Source of the DNA: Lampris incognitus
Taxonomy: Eukaryota; Chordata; Actinopteri; Lampriformes; Lampridae
Reading direction: 5' to 3'
NCBI RefSeq assembly: GCF_029633865.1
Contig: NC_079219.1
Span: 49,799,008-49,863,007, forward strand
Length of the DNA: 64,000 nucleotides
The notes under the pieces are model-generated. The model had not been told where the DNA came from, made no database searches, and was given only the letters and a program-made list of their open reading frames with translations. A program made the translations under genes and the position numbers. Within the stretch, counting starts at the first letter, position 1, and every line of letters starts with the position of its first letter. Positions 22,560-34,095 of the stretch are shown here, one piece after another.

Positions 22560-24630
22560 ATGGCAGAGCTTAAGTCGGACTCTGACAATAATAGAGAAGG
22601 CGCCGAGGGTGGCAGAGAGGGTGTAGGTGAAGATGTGCCGCAGCAAGACACAGACATAGAAAAGGAAGTTGACGGCACAAGAGCTGATAACCACGATTCC
22701 TCACAAGAGCCACAAAGAAGCCAAAGAGTCCGGAAGTTAATGGAAAGGGGCCAAGAACTACACGATGTGCAAGTAAGAAGATTTGAGCATCGTTTTAGTG
22801 TGAGCTATGATAAGTGGAAGGCTATCGCTAAAGATGCCAAAGAAGTGCAGATTGAACAATGCTCAAATGACCTGCTGCATGCGCACATCACAAAGATAAG
22901 TAAAGCCTCGAAGGATCTAAACGTTGTCTATGATGAGTTAAGGCGTATGGACAGGCCCGACCATGACACACGCTGCAGAATCGACAAGTGCGAAGCAGTC
23001 ACAAGGATGCTCATTGAGACTGCAAGAAGCCGTCTAGACACAAGAAAGGACGAAGGACAAGAGGATGAAGTGCAGGGCGTGAAAGAGGAAATGTCTGAAT
23101 TCAAGGCTGCGGCTGCAGACAAATTAAGCACCAGCTCTTACCATACCGGGTCCTCCGCCCATTCTGAAAGCAGCTCCTCTCAACACACTAAGTCCTCCAC
23201 TCATTCTCGAAGCAACTCCTCTCACCACACCAAGTCCTCCGCTCATTCTCAAAGAAACTCAAGGGCCATATCGAGACATTCAAGCCGGTCCTCTGCTAAA
23301 GTACAAGACGCTGCTGCTGAAGTTGCTGCCAATAAAGCCACTTTACAAGTACTGCAAGAGCGGAAGATCGAAGAACTTCACGAACTCGAAGTTGAAGCCT
23401 CCCAGAGACAAAGAGCACTAGAAGCTAAGCGCAGAGAAATAGAGCGCCTGGAGACCATTAAGAAGCTAAGGGCTGCCCAGGCGCAACAGCAAGTATATGA
23501 CCAGAGTATCTGCTCAGACAAAGAAATATCTGAGCTGCTCCATCAACGTGCCACTCTGAAGGAGAAAGTGAAAGGCAAGGACGAAACTCTGAAGGAGAAA
23601 GTGAAGGTCAAGGAGGAAAGTAATCTACAGCACCAGTCTTCGCCACAAACTGCGACACATTCAATGCAAGCAGACAGCACAGCAGCTATTATCAGAGCGT
23701 TCGCAGAGTCCATCAGTGCGAGTCGTCTTCCCGTACCTGAACCTACAATATTCAACAGCGACCCACTTAGATTCAATGATTGGAAAGTTTCCTTTTAAAC
23801 ACTCATTGACAGGAAAAACCTACCAGCTGAAGAAAGGATATATTATCTACAAAAGTATGTGGGCGGACTTGCCAAGAAGGCCGTAGAGAGCTACTTCCTG
23901 CTAGGCACAGAGTCAGCCTATCATGCAGCATGGACTATCCTAGAAGAGAGATACGGGAATCCATTCCTCATCGCCAAGGCCTTCAGAGACAGGCTTGATG
24001 CATGGCCCAAGATAAGTTCCAAAGGCAGTGTGGAACTTCAAGAATATTCTGATTTCCTTCGCAGTTGTGAGGCTGCCATGTCCCAAATGAAGAGTCTTGA
24101 AATACTCAATGACTGCAACGAGAACCAGAAAATGCTTGCTAAACTTCCAGACTGGCTGACTTCAAGATGGAACAGGGAAGTTGTACAAATGGAAGAACAA
24201 AATCAAGGGTTCCCAAGCTTCAGTCAGTTCGTCAAGTTTCTCACGCGTGAAGCCAAAATCGCTTGCAACCCACTGACATCTCTCCCTGCTCTAAAACCAA
24301 GTGAAGGCGAAAAGGTTTCGAGAAACAGAGGGCCCGCAAGCAAAGGCGCTGGCAACCAACTCAGACGAGAAAGATGTCGCTACCAGCTGTGTCTTCTGTG
24401 AGAAGGAAGGCCACAGTCTACACAAGTGTCGTCAGTTTATGGAGGAGACTATCTCAGAGCGAGTCAAGTTTGTTCAAGAGAGGAAATTGTGCTTTGGCTG
24501 TCTTAAGCCTGGCCATTGCTCAAGGGACTGCAAAAAGAGGAAGACCTGCAAGATATGTGACACAAGCCACATCCGACATGCCTTCATGATGACCGCACCA
24601 AGGAAGAAAGAATGGCCGCAAAACCTGTAA
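22560..24630 (+). pseudogene. BEL/Pao retrotransposon gag (broken)
   Basis: The first frame (22560-23798, 412 residues) holds a charged N-terminus, a helical region, a Ser/His-rich repeat (residues about 195-240), a long coiled coil (about 250-320), and DPLRFNDWKVSF, the start of the DUF1759-type Gag domain of BEL/Pao elements. A TAA stop at 23796 interrupts it; the same frame resumes (VGGLAKKAVESYFLLGTESA, ILEERYGNPFLIAKAF). A +1 shift near 24330-24400 leads to Cys-rich knuckles (CVFCEKEGHSLHKC, CFGCLKPGHCSRDC, CKICDTSHIRH). No pol follows, so the element is truncated near 24635. Confidence 0.85.
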
Positions 24631-24639
24631 TGTTTGGAA

Positions 24640-25025
24640 ACAGGATCGTCTATTACGTTCGTTAGTGTGCGAACCGCTGTGCTAATTCACGGCCACATTC
24701 ACGGAAACTCCTACTTCCGTTTTACTAGTGACGTCACTGATCAGCTGACCAATCATGTAGCTTCAGTGCCGTCGTTGGGCGCCGCTAGCTGGAACCGTCA
24801 TGGGATAGGGACATTCGCGTTCAAAGGGCTGGGCACTACAACCAAAAATACGGCTCCACCCCACCTACACGATGCGTCGCGTCCATGCCTGGTGCATTTT
24901 GGGGTTGTAACGCGTTACTTGACATAGTAACTGCAACATTACCGAAATCCTATTAGAGACGCGTTACATAACGCGTCTCTAATAGTAACAGATTACTGTA
25001 ACGCATTACTTACCCACAACACCGG
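24640..25025. mobile_element. MITE-like block with palindrome and TTACT-rich end
   Basis: It contains a CRE-type TGACGTCA (24729-24736) and a CCAAT motif. Then GTAACGCGTTACTT, a 17-bp-arm palindrome (24950-24985), and GTAACGCATTACTTACCCACAACACCGG, which is the inverse of the CAGTGTTGGG...AAGTTACTT end seen at 12806. The right boundary at about 25022 is fairly clear; the left boundary is not. Confidence 0.5.
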
Positions 25026-25881
25026 TTGTATTCAGTTGTGCAGCCTTGTATGCAGCTCAGGACACAAGTATTAGTTAAAGTGGGAGTAAGTTTACAAGTT
25101 AAGAGTGGTGGTACCAGCACAAGTCATCATCTAGCTGTCATCTGTCACTCAAGTAACTAGGTAACTACATACAAGCTAAATGCAGTTACCATACAAGTTA
25201 CCTATGCTCCAGTTTACTAAATATATATATATATAAAAGCCCAGTGAATCAAGTAAATTCTTTATGAGACAGTACGCAAGCCTGTTTCATACCATAAGCA
25301 ATCATATATATATACACACACACACACATACACACAGCACTATCTATCTATCTTCAATTTTCATTTATTTATTTTATCTTTATTCTTGAAGAAGCCAGGT
25401 GGAAATGTTGGTAGTAGCCTAAAAAGTAAACAAGTGTTTTAACTGGAATGTTGCCCATTGGGGACAGTTTGGAAAACTCTAGGCAAGGAAAGGAGTTGAG
25501 TAAGATTGCCCGGTCCCTATGCCACTGCTCCTACACAGAGCAGCTGACCCATGATTGTTTGGGTGGAAAAGTAAATGATAAGGCCAACTCAAGAGGAAAT
25601 GAAATGTTCTGGTTTGCTAGTCCGGAAACACCCACTTTTCTCTGTTATTATGTGGCCTTGGCTTCTCTATGTTGGGAGGCTGATGTCACATGACCTTACT
25701 TTGCACAGCATCTTACACACCAACGAACAAGTGCACAGAAAAACTGCATTCCCACTGGGTCATTGAAAGGTCGTGTGACAGGATGGAGCAATTGCTTAAT
25801 AGAAAGGAAAGGTAAACAAAAGGTGAAGATAGAGCTATGTTTAGCCTCCTAGCTGGATATGAGAAATAAAGTAATTGTGGT

Positions 25882-25962
<81 letters not shown>

Positions 25963-26494
25963 CTTGATAAAACTCATATAAACTGTACATGATGCAAAAT
26001 GTGTATGCTGTTCGTGTGAATGATGTTAGATCCTAAATGATGATTCTCTGATAATTCATTCAAAGATATTCTGCTGGATCAATCCAACCAAAACATTTCC
26101 TGCCAGAAGTGGGGTGACTGTAATGAGAAATAAAAAAACGAACCTTATCATTCAGGAAATGAATGCTGTCATTTGGGATACATGAATGCTATGTGAATGT
26201 AATAAGAATTAGGTAATAATTATCAAGGCTTTTGGTGCTGTTTGAAAGATGGTGCAGAACACTTCAAGTTAATGACAGTTTAAAAATCCCCTATGAGGCA
26301 ACTGGATCGCCACAGCAGCAACATGAATATGAGCACAGACGGGTAGAACAAATGAGTCTTAATGTACGCCAAGCAGTTTGCTTTGGATTATCAAATCAAT
26401 GTGTGGACTGTTTTAAACATCTTCTGTTATTGTTACTGACATTTGATAGATATAATCTGTGTCTGAAATTATTTTATATGAAACTTTTTCTTTT
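25026..26494. other. No gene; TA, CA and GA microsatellites
   Basis: (TA)n at about 25217-25234, (CA)n at 25314-25335, and (GA)n at 25884-25962. ORFs here are short and without recognisable motifs. Confidence 0.7.
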
Positions 26495-26590
26495 TGTTGT
26501 CATCTTGACAGGGCTCCCTTGAAAAAGACATATTTTGCCTCCATGGGCCTTTCCTGGCTAAATAAAGAGTAAATATAAAATAAAATATTA
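26495..26590 (+). mobile_element. Probable LINE 3' tail
   Basis: GACAGGGCTCCCTTGAAAAA, then GGGCCTTTCCTGGCTAAATA and an (AATAAA)-rich tail, the form of the 3' end of a common fish LINE. No coding part was identified. Confidence 0.45.
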
Positions 26591-26780
26591 GATCATGCTC
26601 CTGACCAAATTATTTGCCTTTTTTAATACTTTTTGACAAAGCTGTAAAAAAATTGTAAGTCAGATAAATAAATGAATAAATGCCTATATGTATGCGTTAA
26701 AACGGCTCCTCGCACTTTATTTACAACCAGGTGGGGCTGAAAGGGGCTGACCACACCAAACTGGTGAACAGGCAGATGGG

Positions 26781-26860
26781 TGCTTTTAATCAGGCCTGAA
26801 TTACTCTTCCATGGATATGATTTGGCCACACAGTCCTGCATTGAGCCCAGCCTATCAGGT
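26781..26860 (+). repeat. 80-bp direct repeat, copy 1
   Basis: Begins TGCTTTTAATCAGGCCTGAA and ends CCCAGCCTATCAGGT. Four differences from 28135-28214. Confidence 0.9.
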
Positions 26861-28134
26861 GACCTCAGGAACGCAGAAAAACATCACGAGGCAACAAAAA
26901 GATTTCGCCGACATGCAGGGACACATTGTACTGCCTCGTGTCACCTCATCGTAACCTTCATTTTTAACTGAATTCAGTCTCAGTGGCAATAACATTCATT
27001 TCATTGCTTAAAAAGGTCAGAAATCTCTAATCAGGTGGCTCGTTCCAGCAGTATGCTGGCTGCATCAGGAGGCCCAGAAGGAAACACGCGACAGCAGATG
27101 GGCTGTGAAGGGCTTCTGAGATGTATCATGTTGTTCATGATACTGAATACTGATTAATTTAGGCACTAAAACTAAATATATTGGGTTCTGATGAGAAGAG
27201 CTTTAGCATAGTCCACTGGTGTTTGAAGAAACTGAGGTAACTCCTCACTGAAGAAGCGTGAGAGAAAACCCAATGACGTTAGCATGTTACCGAGCTCCTC
27301 TTTGTTGAATATCTGAACATGTTTGGGGTAAATTTTAAAGAAATAGAAAATGTAAAGTACAAACATGCCTTGGTCGGTAGCTTGCAACATTGAGAGCGCT
27401 TATGAAAAGTTCCTACTGCCACTAGGAGGCACCATGCAGTCTGCTGGAAGAGTAAGTCATGCCGCCACATAGACTCAATACTGAGAAGCTCCACCGGTGT
27501 CATCTTCAATACAGAATAGCAAAGATACGTAAGACAAGGTCAACTTCCACAGACAAGATGGTGGAAAGTGACCAGTAAGCCAGCGAGTATCAATTAGACT
27601 AAGTGTGTCCTCTAGTGCAGCAAAATTGTGTAAAAAGGGCTTGATGTTGCCACCCCAGCGCTTCAAGTCTTAATCACTATGTGCTGATCAGGCGTGACGT
27701 CAGAGCATTTACACAAGGGAGGGGATTTCTCTGGGAAGTTCAGATAGTTTCAATGGTGGCATTCATTGTCCATGGTGAAGGAATCCTGCTTAAAAACAGA
27801 CTTTCAATTATCTCAGTTGTATGAACTCCCCAGAAATTAAATCTATATCATAATCTCTCTTCCTGACTATATCTATCATGGGTTTACCTTTCCTTTAAGT
27901 CCTCCTACAAGAAGAAAAAAAATCAAACAATCACATCAAATTATGATAAAAGATTCCTGTTAGTCTTTTTTAGTTGCTAGTCAATGATTTTTATGTCTTG
28001 TTTGTCTGCTACTGTATGACGCACAGTGGTCAAGTCCATCTATTTGTGAAGCAAATGTAAATTCAGCCAGCACATTTTTGAAATAACAGAAACAGGCAAA
28101 ATTGATAGTTACACAATTACAAAAATAACATAGA

Positions 28135-28214
28135 TGCTTTTAATCAGGCCTGAATTACTCTTTCATGAATATGATTTGGCAACACAGTCCTGCACTGAGC
28201 CCAGCCTATCAGGT
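28135..28214 (+). repeat. 80-bp direct repeat, copy 2
   Basis: Same orientation as 26781-26860; both copies end in CAGGT, like an exon-donor junction. Confidence 0.9.
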
Positions 28215-29544
28215 ACTCAGATGCAACCTGTATCGTAGGTTTTCTATTCTAACAGGTGGTTCATTACAGTCATTTGTTGTTACAGGTCTAAAACCACCAT
28301 GGTTAGAGGCTGGAACAACTGACACAACCGATGAACGTAATGAACTACCTGAGAGAGTAGAAAACCAGCAGCACTGGTGGTATCTAAGGACCTAACTGAG
28401 AACCACTACATTAGACAATGTTAAGGCAGGGGTGGTCATTGTGGTACAATGGGATTTGTCATGGCAACCAACCTCTTCTTCAGGTGCAGATGACTTCTAT
28501 GAAGAAATCATCTGCACCTTTGTAACAAGTTGCTGACCAATCAGATTGCTCTTGTGAGACCAGTTGTCTTCTGAATCCTCGTCTTGATTGTCCCCATACA
28601 ACTGGCTGACAGTAGTGGGTGGCCGTGTGGACTCGTTTTGATAAAGGAAAACCAACAAATGTTTCATCCATTATTGGATAGTTCTCTCAGAGTGGTTTTG
28701 AAATTTTCTTTTTCAGGTCTTTCATATAATATTTCTTCTATCTTAGAATAATTCTTTGTTGAATATCTGGAGGGGCATACAGTCAAAAGACAAACCGAAG
28801 CAAACAGCTTAAGTAGAGAATTGCATAAGCTTCACTGAGATCCCATGGCAGTTGTCTATATCCCTTTTTAAATAATACCTTGACTAGGGTAAAACTTAAG
28901 AATAACAAAAATTTCCACATGTACTTCATCCTCGATGAACAAATAAGGAGCCATAAAGAGGAAACTGCGGTTGTGAAAAGAATTTCTGAATCGCTAAACT
29001 CTTTTTATTGTAATCCCGGGCCTCAGTTACTATCTTACACTTAAGTCCTTTTTGTCTCTCCATATAACTGCGCTCCTCTGTTGCTCCCTCCTTGTAATAG
29101 CCCAAACAAGAACCAACAAGCACATCTGGCACCACCATATGACTGTGTCAAAGACATTCTGAAAGTGTGGAATTTTATAGATTGCATCACAGTTAGCTCT
29201 GGTGTTGCTTACAAAGCAGAACCATTTCCAACAATGCGTTTTATTGTTTTTGCTTTGTATACTTTTCACTTACTTGACGAATAATGTCTTCTGTGTCTCT
29301 TTCATAGCCAAGTTCCCAACAAATATGCTGGTGCAAAGTAAATGTTTGTCAGGTCACCATCTCTACTCAAGCAACTTTTACAATAATAACAGAACGGTTT
29401 CTCTCGCGAGGAACCACAGAGGGGCTGAAACAACCTCGAGGCGTGGTCAACACGCCATACACCCTTGTTGTCAAAGACAGCGTGGGACTATGAACCACGG
29501 TATCCATGAGGGGAAGTCAGTGAACCAAAAGTCAGCAAATCAGA

Positions 29545-30450
29545 CTCAACAACAACAAGTCAATTCAAGTCAATTGTATTTGCATTGCCCAATATCACAA
29601 ATTACAAACTTGCCTCAAGGGGCTTTACAGCAATACAACATCCTGTACTTAGACCCTCGCATCGGATAAGGAACAACTCCCTTAAAAAAAAACCTTTAAT
29701 GAGAGAAAACATGGGAAGAAACCTCAAGTACAGCAAAAGAGGGGGGATACCTCTCCCAATACGGACAGACGTGCCATCAATACAACATTGAAAGAGGATA
29801 ACAGAATTATAATGGAATTACAAAATATATGATGACTGTGATGAGGAGGACACCAAGCAGTGTCCAGATGCCACCAGAATACCAGGACCTGAGCCACGTG
29901 ACCACAATTTCCTTGTAGACCTGGCAAGAGGGCAGACTACTCATGCACACAAGGGAGACTCACATCACACCATTCACAAGAAAAAGCAAGTCACACATTG
30001 GAGAGAGAGAAGGATACAAATTGAAACAGGATAACAAAATTATATGGATTTATAAGATACATAAAGAATGTGAGGAGGAGGATGCCAAACAGAATCCAGG
30101 TGGTGACCACCATCACCATGAAAACCTGGCAGGAGGACAGACTACATATGCACACAGGGAAGACTCACATCACACCATTCACATACATAGGAGAAGAGAC
30201 AAAAAACGAAATTATTCAGAGAGCAAAAGACATGTCAGAGAGAAGAGAACAGTTGCAATAATCAATAATATATACTCTATAATCTCATCAACAGAACAGT
30301 GCTTGGTGAATTCACTGAGACAGAAACCGACCTGCCATGCAATACAGGTCGTGATGTATTCAATTTAAAGGCAACTAATTGTAGGTTAAGGCAAAAATAT
30401 GAGTTTTAAATTTGGATCTAAAGGACTCAACAGACTCTGGTTGTTTACGG
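29545..30450 (-). mobile_element. 3' untranslated end of an L2-like LINE
   Basis: At 29550-29640 the plus strand reads AATTGTATTTGCATTGCCCA and GGGGCTTTACAGCAATACAA, the inverse of the L2-like tail also seen on the plus strand at 33600-33786. A tandem duplication of about 200 bp occurs inside (29795-29980 and 30022-30185). Confidence 0.7.
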
Positions 30451-31266
30451 TCTCGATGAATGCATTGCTCTGGCCATCCAGATTGACAACCACCTCTGTG
30501 AGCGTCAGAGGGAGAAGATGGTTAAGCCTTCCTCCACTATAATATCTTTCGCCCCTTTGTCTCATTCTTCTTCTCTGACTGCCTGTGTTTGTCAAATGTT
30601 CCCAGAACCAGAACCCATGCCACTTGGCTGGATCCTGACTGTCTGTTTCACAGACTCTTCCCGAACCAGAATCCATGCAGCTTGGCCGGATCTGCCTCTC
30701 TCCGCAGGAACAACAATGGCGTGTCAGCTCTAAGAGCTGCCGAGCTGTGGTCAGGCTGGTCATTTCCTCACCACCGATGCCCTGCAAGAGGGGGCGGTTC
30801 AACAGTAGTCAGGGGAATACTGCTGGGCCAGACCACTTCCTGATCGTTCCCAGCTAGATACCACCCTAGTGTGGCAGGGCTAGTCATTCCCTTTTCCAGC
30901 TCTCCTTGACTCGGGCACCAATGAGAGCTTTTTAGACCACAAGGTTGCCACCCAGTTGGCTCTGAACACTGTCCCACTTGACCCGTCTCTCCCTAAATGG
31001 CCAGCTCCTTGCCGCATCACTGAGAAGACTGTTCCTGTTCTTCTCTATCTCTCCGGTGACCACAGGAGAGAATCATTTTCAACCTCATTGACAGTCCGAG
31101 TATCATTTTCCACCTCATTGACAGTCCCCATTCTCCCCTGGTTCTGAGCCACCCCTGGTTGAAACTCCACAACCCTCAGATTGACTCATCTACTGGTAAG
31201 GTAATTTCATGGAGCTCATTTTGTCATACCAACTGTTTGTACTCTGCTCCTGTTCCTGCTCATTCC

Positions 31267-31304
<38 letters not shown>

Positions 31305-31624
31305 GTTGTTATTATTATTAGAGAAAAGCACCCCCCCCCACTCAGGCTAACAGTAAATCTGTGATTGCAACTATTCCCCAATTCTCTGTGAATGGTACAC
31401 ATGGCCACTGTAACTCTAGTTAATGGTCACGGCAATTTGTATATGCAAATCGATCATTGGTTTGGTCGTTATGCAGCTGTATTGTTTATAAGGGTGGGGA
31501 TACCTGCAGTCAGTTGAGACTGATGAAGTCACTTAGATACGTGATGAAACGTTTCTCCTAACAAATGTTGTGATCAGATGAGCTGACTCAACTTTCTGGA
31601 ATTTCCTTACCTGGATTATTGAGC
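30451..31624. mobile_element. Unidentified insertion(s) within the L2-like LINE
   Basis: Foreign to the LINE. It contains two CAGAACCAGAACCCATGC-like repeats near 30600 and 30670, an ATT array (31268-31320), and GATGAAACGTTTCTCC... CAGATGAGCTGACTCAACTT (31530-31590), a dispersed repeat motif I cannot classify. No credible ORF. Confidence 0.4.
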
Positions 31625-33058
31625 ATGCATCTAGACGTTCATATAGATATTTTTCTTCTATATGGGTCAAAAGTTGTTGACATACAGCTCTCTCCAGTAC
31701 TTGAGAAAAGAATGGAAGATTAGAGACTGGTCGATTGTTATTAAGAGACCCTGGATTGAGGTGTGGTTTCTTAAGTAGAGGTTTGACCACAGCTGTCTTA
31801 AAACTGCTGGGAACAGTGCCGTTAGTAAGTGATAAATCAACAATGTCTACCATTGTAGGTCCCAGAGGTCTTGAAAGTTTTGCTGATAAAGGGTCACGTA
31901 GACATGTAGTTGGTTTAGAAACTGACACGAGCTTAGTCAAAGTATCAAGAGAAATAGTCCCAAAAACTGTAATAACAGGGACTATCTGTGACTCATTGTA
32001 TAAATATGAATTTGGTAAGACAGGAGTAGTTGCAGAACTAATTTTGTTTCTGATCTCATCAACCTTATTGCAGAAAAAGTCTAGAAACTCATGTGCCCTG
32101 AATGGTGAGAAGCTAATAGACAGATGCCTGCTTTTCAGTAAATTTAGCTACAGTGACAAAGAGAAATCTAGGATTATGTTTAATATTGATTAAGCAAGAC
32201 AGAGATGCTGCTTTGACAGCAGATGAGGCACACGCGTGTTTCAGTAAACACTCATGCCAAAATAGTTTTTTTTATGATCAGTAGTTTTTATTTTCCTTTA
32301 ACACAAATACAGGCCATGACGTCACACATGGATTACAGAGATGGAAGGAACAATTTAACAGGGCTTACTAGACAATATCAAGAGACAGACACATTTGGAT
32401 TAAGGGCGATCATAGGATGAGTCTTAACAGTATACAAGACAATAGGAACAGCAGATAGAAAGTTAAATAAATAAAATAAAATAAAAACATAGTTGGCAGA
32501 AAATAGTTTTTTTTAAAAACTTCCAATTTTGATTTTCGCCATTTACCTTCCAGTCTCCTGCAGGCCTGCTTAAGAGCTCGTGTCTCATCGTTAAACCTAG
32601 GTGTAGACCTCTTTAATCACCTAGCTCTATTAGAGAGAGGTGCAACTGAATCAAGGAGACCAGAGAGGGCCACATTGAAGTCACTAGTGAGATTTTTTCA
32701 ACAGAGTCAGACACTACACTGAAAGGAGCCAAGGCTTCAGGCAGCTGCTGGCCAAATGCAGCTACAGTGGAGGGAGCAGTGTGGCGAGTGGCAATTACAT
32801 CTGTGCCGACATTAACAGGACAGGCCAATGATGCTTCAAATTTGATGAGAAAGTTATCTGACACAGAGGATGTTGCTGGCAAGACAGTCAGATCAGAAAC
32901 AGCTGTCCCTTTAGATAAAACCAAATCAAGGGTGTTACCACTGCAATGAATCGACTCTTGAACAAACTGAGTGAACCAAAAAGTGCATCAGCAAACGCCA
33001 GAAAGGCTTTACTTAAAGGATCACCGGCCTTATGCAGATGAATAGTTCAAAATTGTTC
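31625..33058 (-). pseudogene. L2-like LINE ORF2: endonuclease C-terminus and RT start
   Basis: Minus-strand frames show GDPLSKAFLAFADALF-like and DLTVLPATSSVSDNFLIKFE (endonuclease end, about 33030-32830) and later GTVPSSFKTAVVKPLLKKP and SNLPFFSQVLERAVCQQL (RT domain start, about 31850-31700). These are typical of the L2/CR1 group in fish. Frames are broken throughout. The RT is cut off at about 31625. Confidence 0.75.
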
Positions 33059-33061
33059 TCA

Positions 33062-33786
33062 GATGGAGGGGTACAATTTAAGAGGAAATTTTAATTTTAA
33101 GAAACACTGTGTTCATACCGCTCATATGTGTATTTCAAATTATGGCGTAAGTTCGTGGAATGGTCTAGATGAAGAAGTCAGGGAAAGCACAAGTTTAAAT
33201 CAATTCAAAAAGAGGTATAACAAATATTTTAAAGAGGTACAAGGATGAGGAGGAGGTTTGCCATAGTGGATGCTGTTATTGATGTTTCTTGGAAATCATT
33301 GTTATTGTTTTCTTTCTCTGTTTTTTTTTGTGTTGTTTTATTGTTTTTATTTTTTATTGCTTTCGTTATTTTTTTTATTGAATCATTGTGATATGGTTAT
33401 TGAGAATGACATACTCTGATGTGTAAAAAAAACTAACTTTATTATTTAGGTTTATTAATTGAGCATTAGAGAGAGGGCAGGAAATTCCTTCTGCTCCTTT
33501 TCGAACATAGAAGTCTTGTTGGATTCTCTATTGAGAATTCTTGTTGAATTCTTCTGGTTTTGTTTTGATCATTTGTTGTTTTTTTTATCTATAATTTATC
33601 TTGGGAGAGAGATCCCTCCTCTGTTGCTCTCCCTGAGGTTTCTTCCTAGTTTTTCTCCCTGTTAAAGGTTTTTTGTTTTTGTTTTTGTATTTTTTGGACA
33701 GGATGTTGTGTTGCTGTAAAGCCCCTTGAAGCAATTTTGTAATTTGTGATATTGGGCTATACAAATAAAATTGACTTGACTTGAAG
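33062..33786 (+). mobile_element. Opposite-strand LINE 3' end inserted in the L2-like LINE
   Basis: Plus strand: an ORF C-terminus (NLRGNFNFKKH, WNGLDEEVRESTSLNQFKKR), a 3' UTR, then GATCCCTCCTCTGTTGCTCT, AGCCCCTTGAAGCAATTTTG and the tail ACAAATAAAATTGACTTGAC. It interrupts the minus-strand endonuclease reading of the host LINE. Confidence 0.7.
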
Positions 33787-34095
33787 CTTCATTTAGTGCA
33801 AGGAAAACGTTTGGTTTCAGCCATATGTTTCACATAACGCAATCATATCAAAACGATGTTCAAGAATCAGATCATTTATGAGCTTTGGTAGACAGTGAGC
33901 TGATATTCATGAAACCAAATTTAAGCATCTTGTCGCAGTTATCAGTAGTAGGGAGAACTGTAGAGCTACTACCACTACATGAAATATTCACTGGAATTAG
34001 AAAGCCATGGACACTGACACGAGAGGCGCCGGATGCTGAGTACAAATGAAAATCAGCTGCAAAACATTTTAAGCTCAGTTGAACTAACACAATGT
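33787..34095 (-). pseudogene. L2-like LINE endonuclease N-terminus
   Basis: The minus strand reads ...LKFGFMNISSLSTKA, the start of the L2-type AP endonuclease, and continues toward 33787, where the opposite-strand insertion begins. It probably belongs with 31625-33058. Confidence 0.6.

Larger units (their letters stand above)
26591..29544. other. No supported gene; internal direct repeat and small hairpin
   Basis: An 80-bp direct repeat (26781-26860 and 28135-28214) and a 12-bp-arm hairpin (28482-28519) are the only clear structures. A possible terminal exon after TTGTTACAG (about 28278-28396, encoding a peptide ending WWYLRT) was considered but has no partner exon. Confidence 0.5.

Noticed and set aside
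28278-28396. Terminal exon encoding a peptide ending WWYLRT
   Set aside because: A plausible acceptor exists, but no upstream exon or family resemblance was found.
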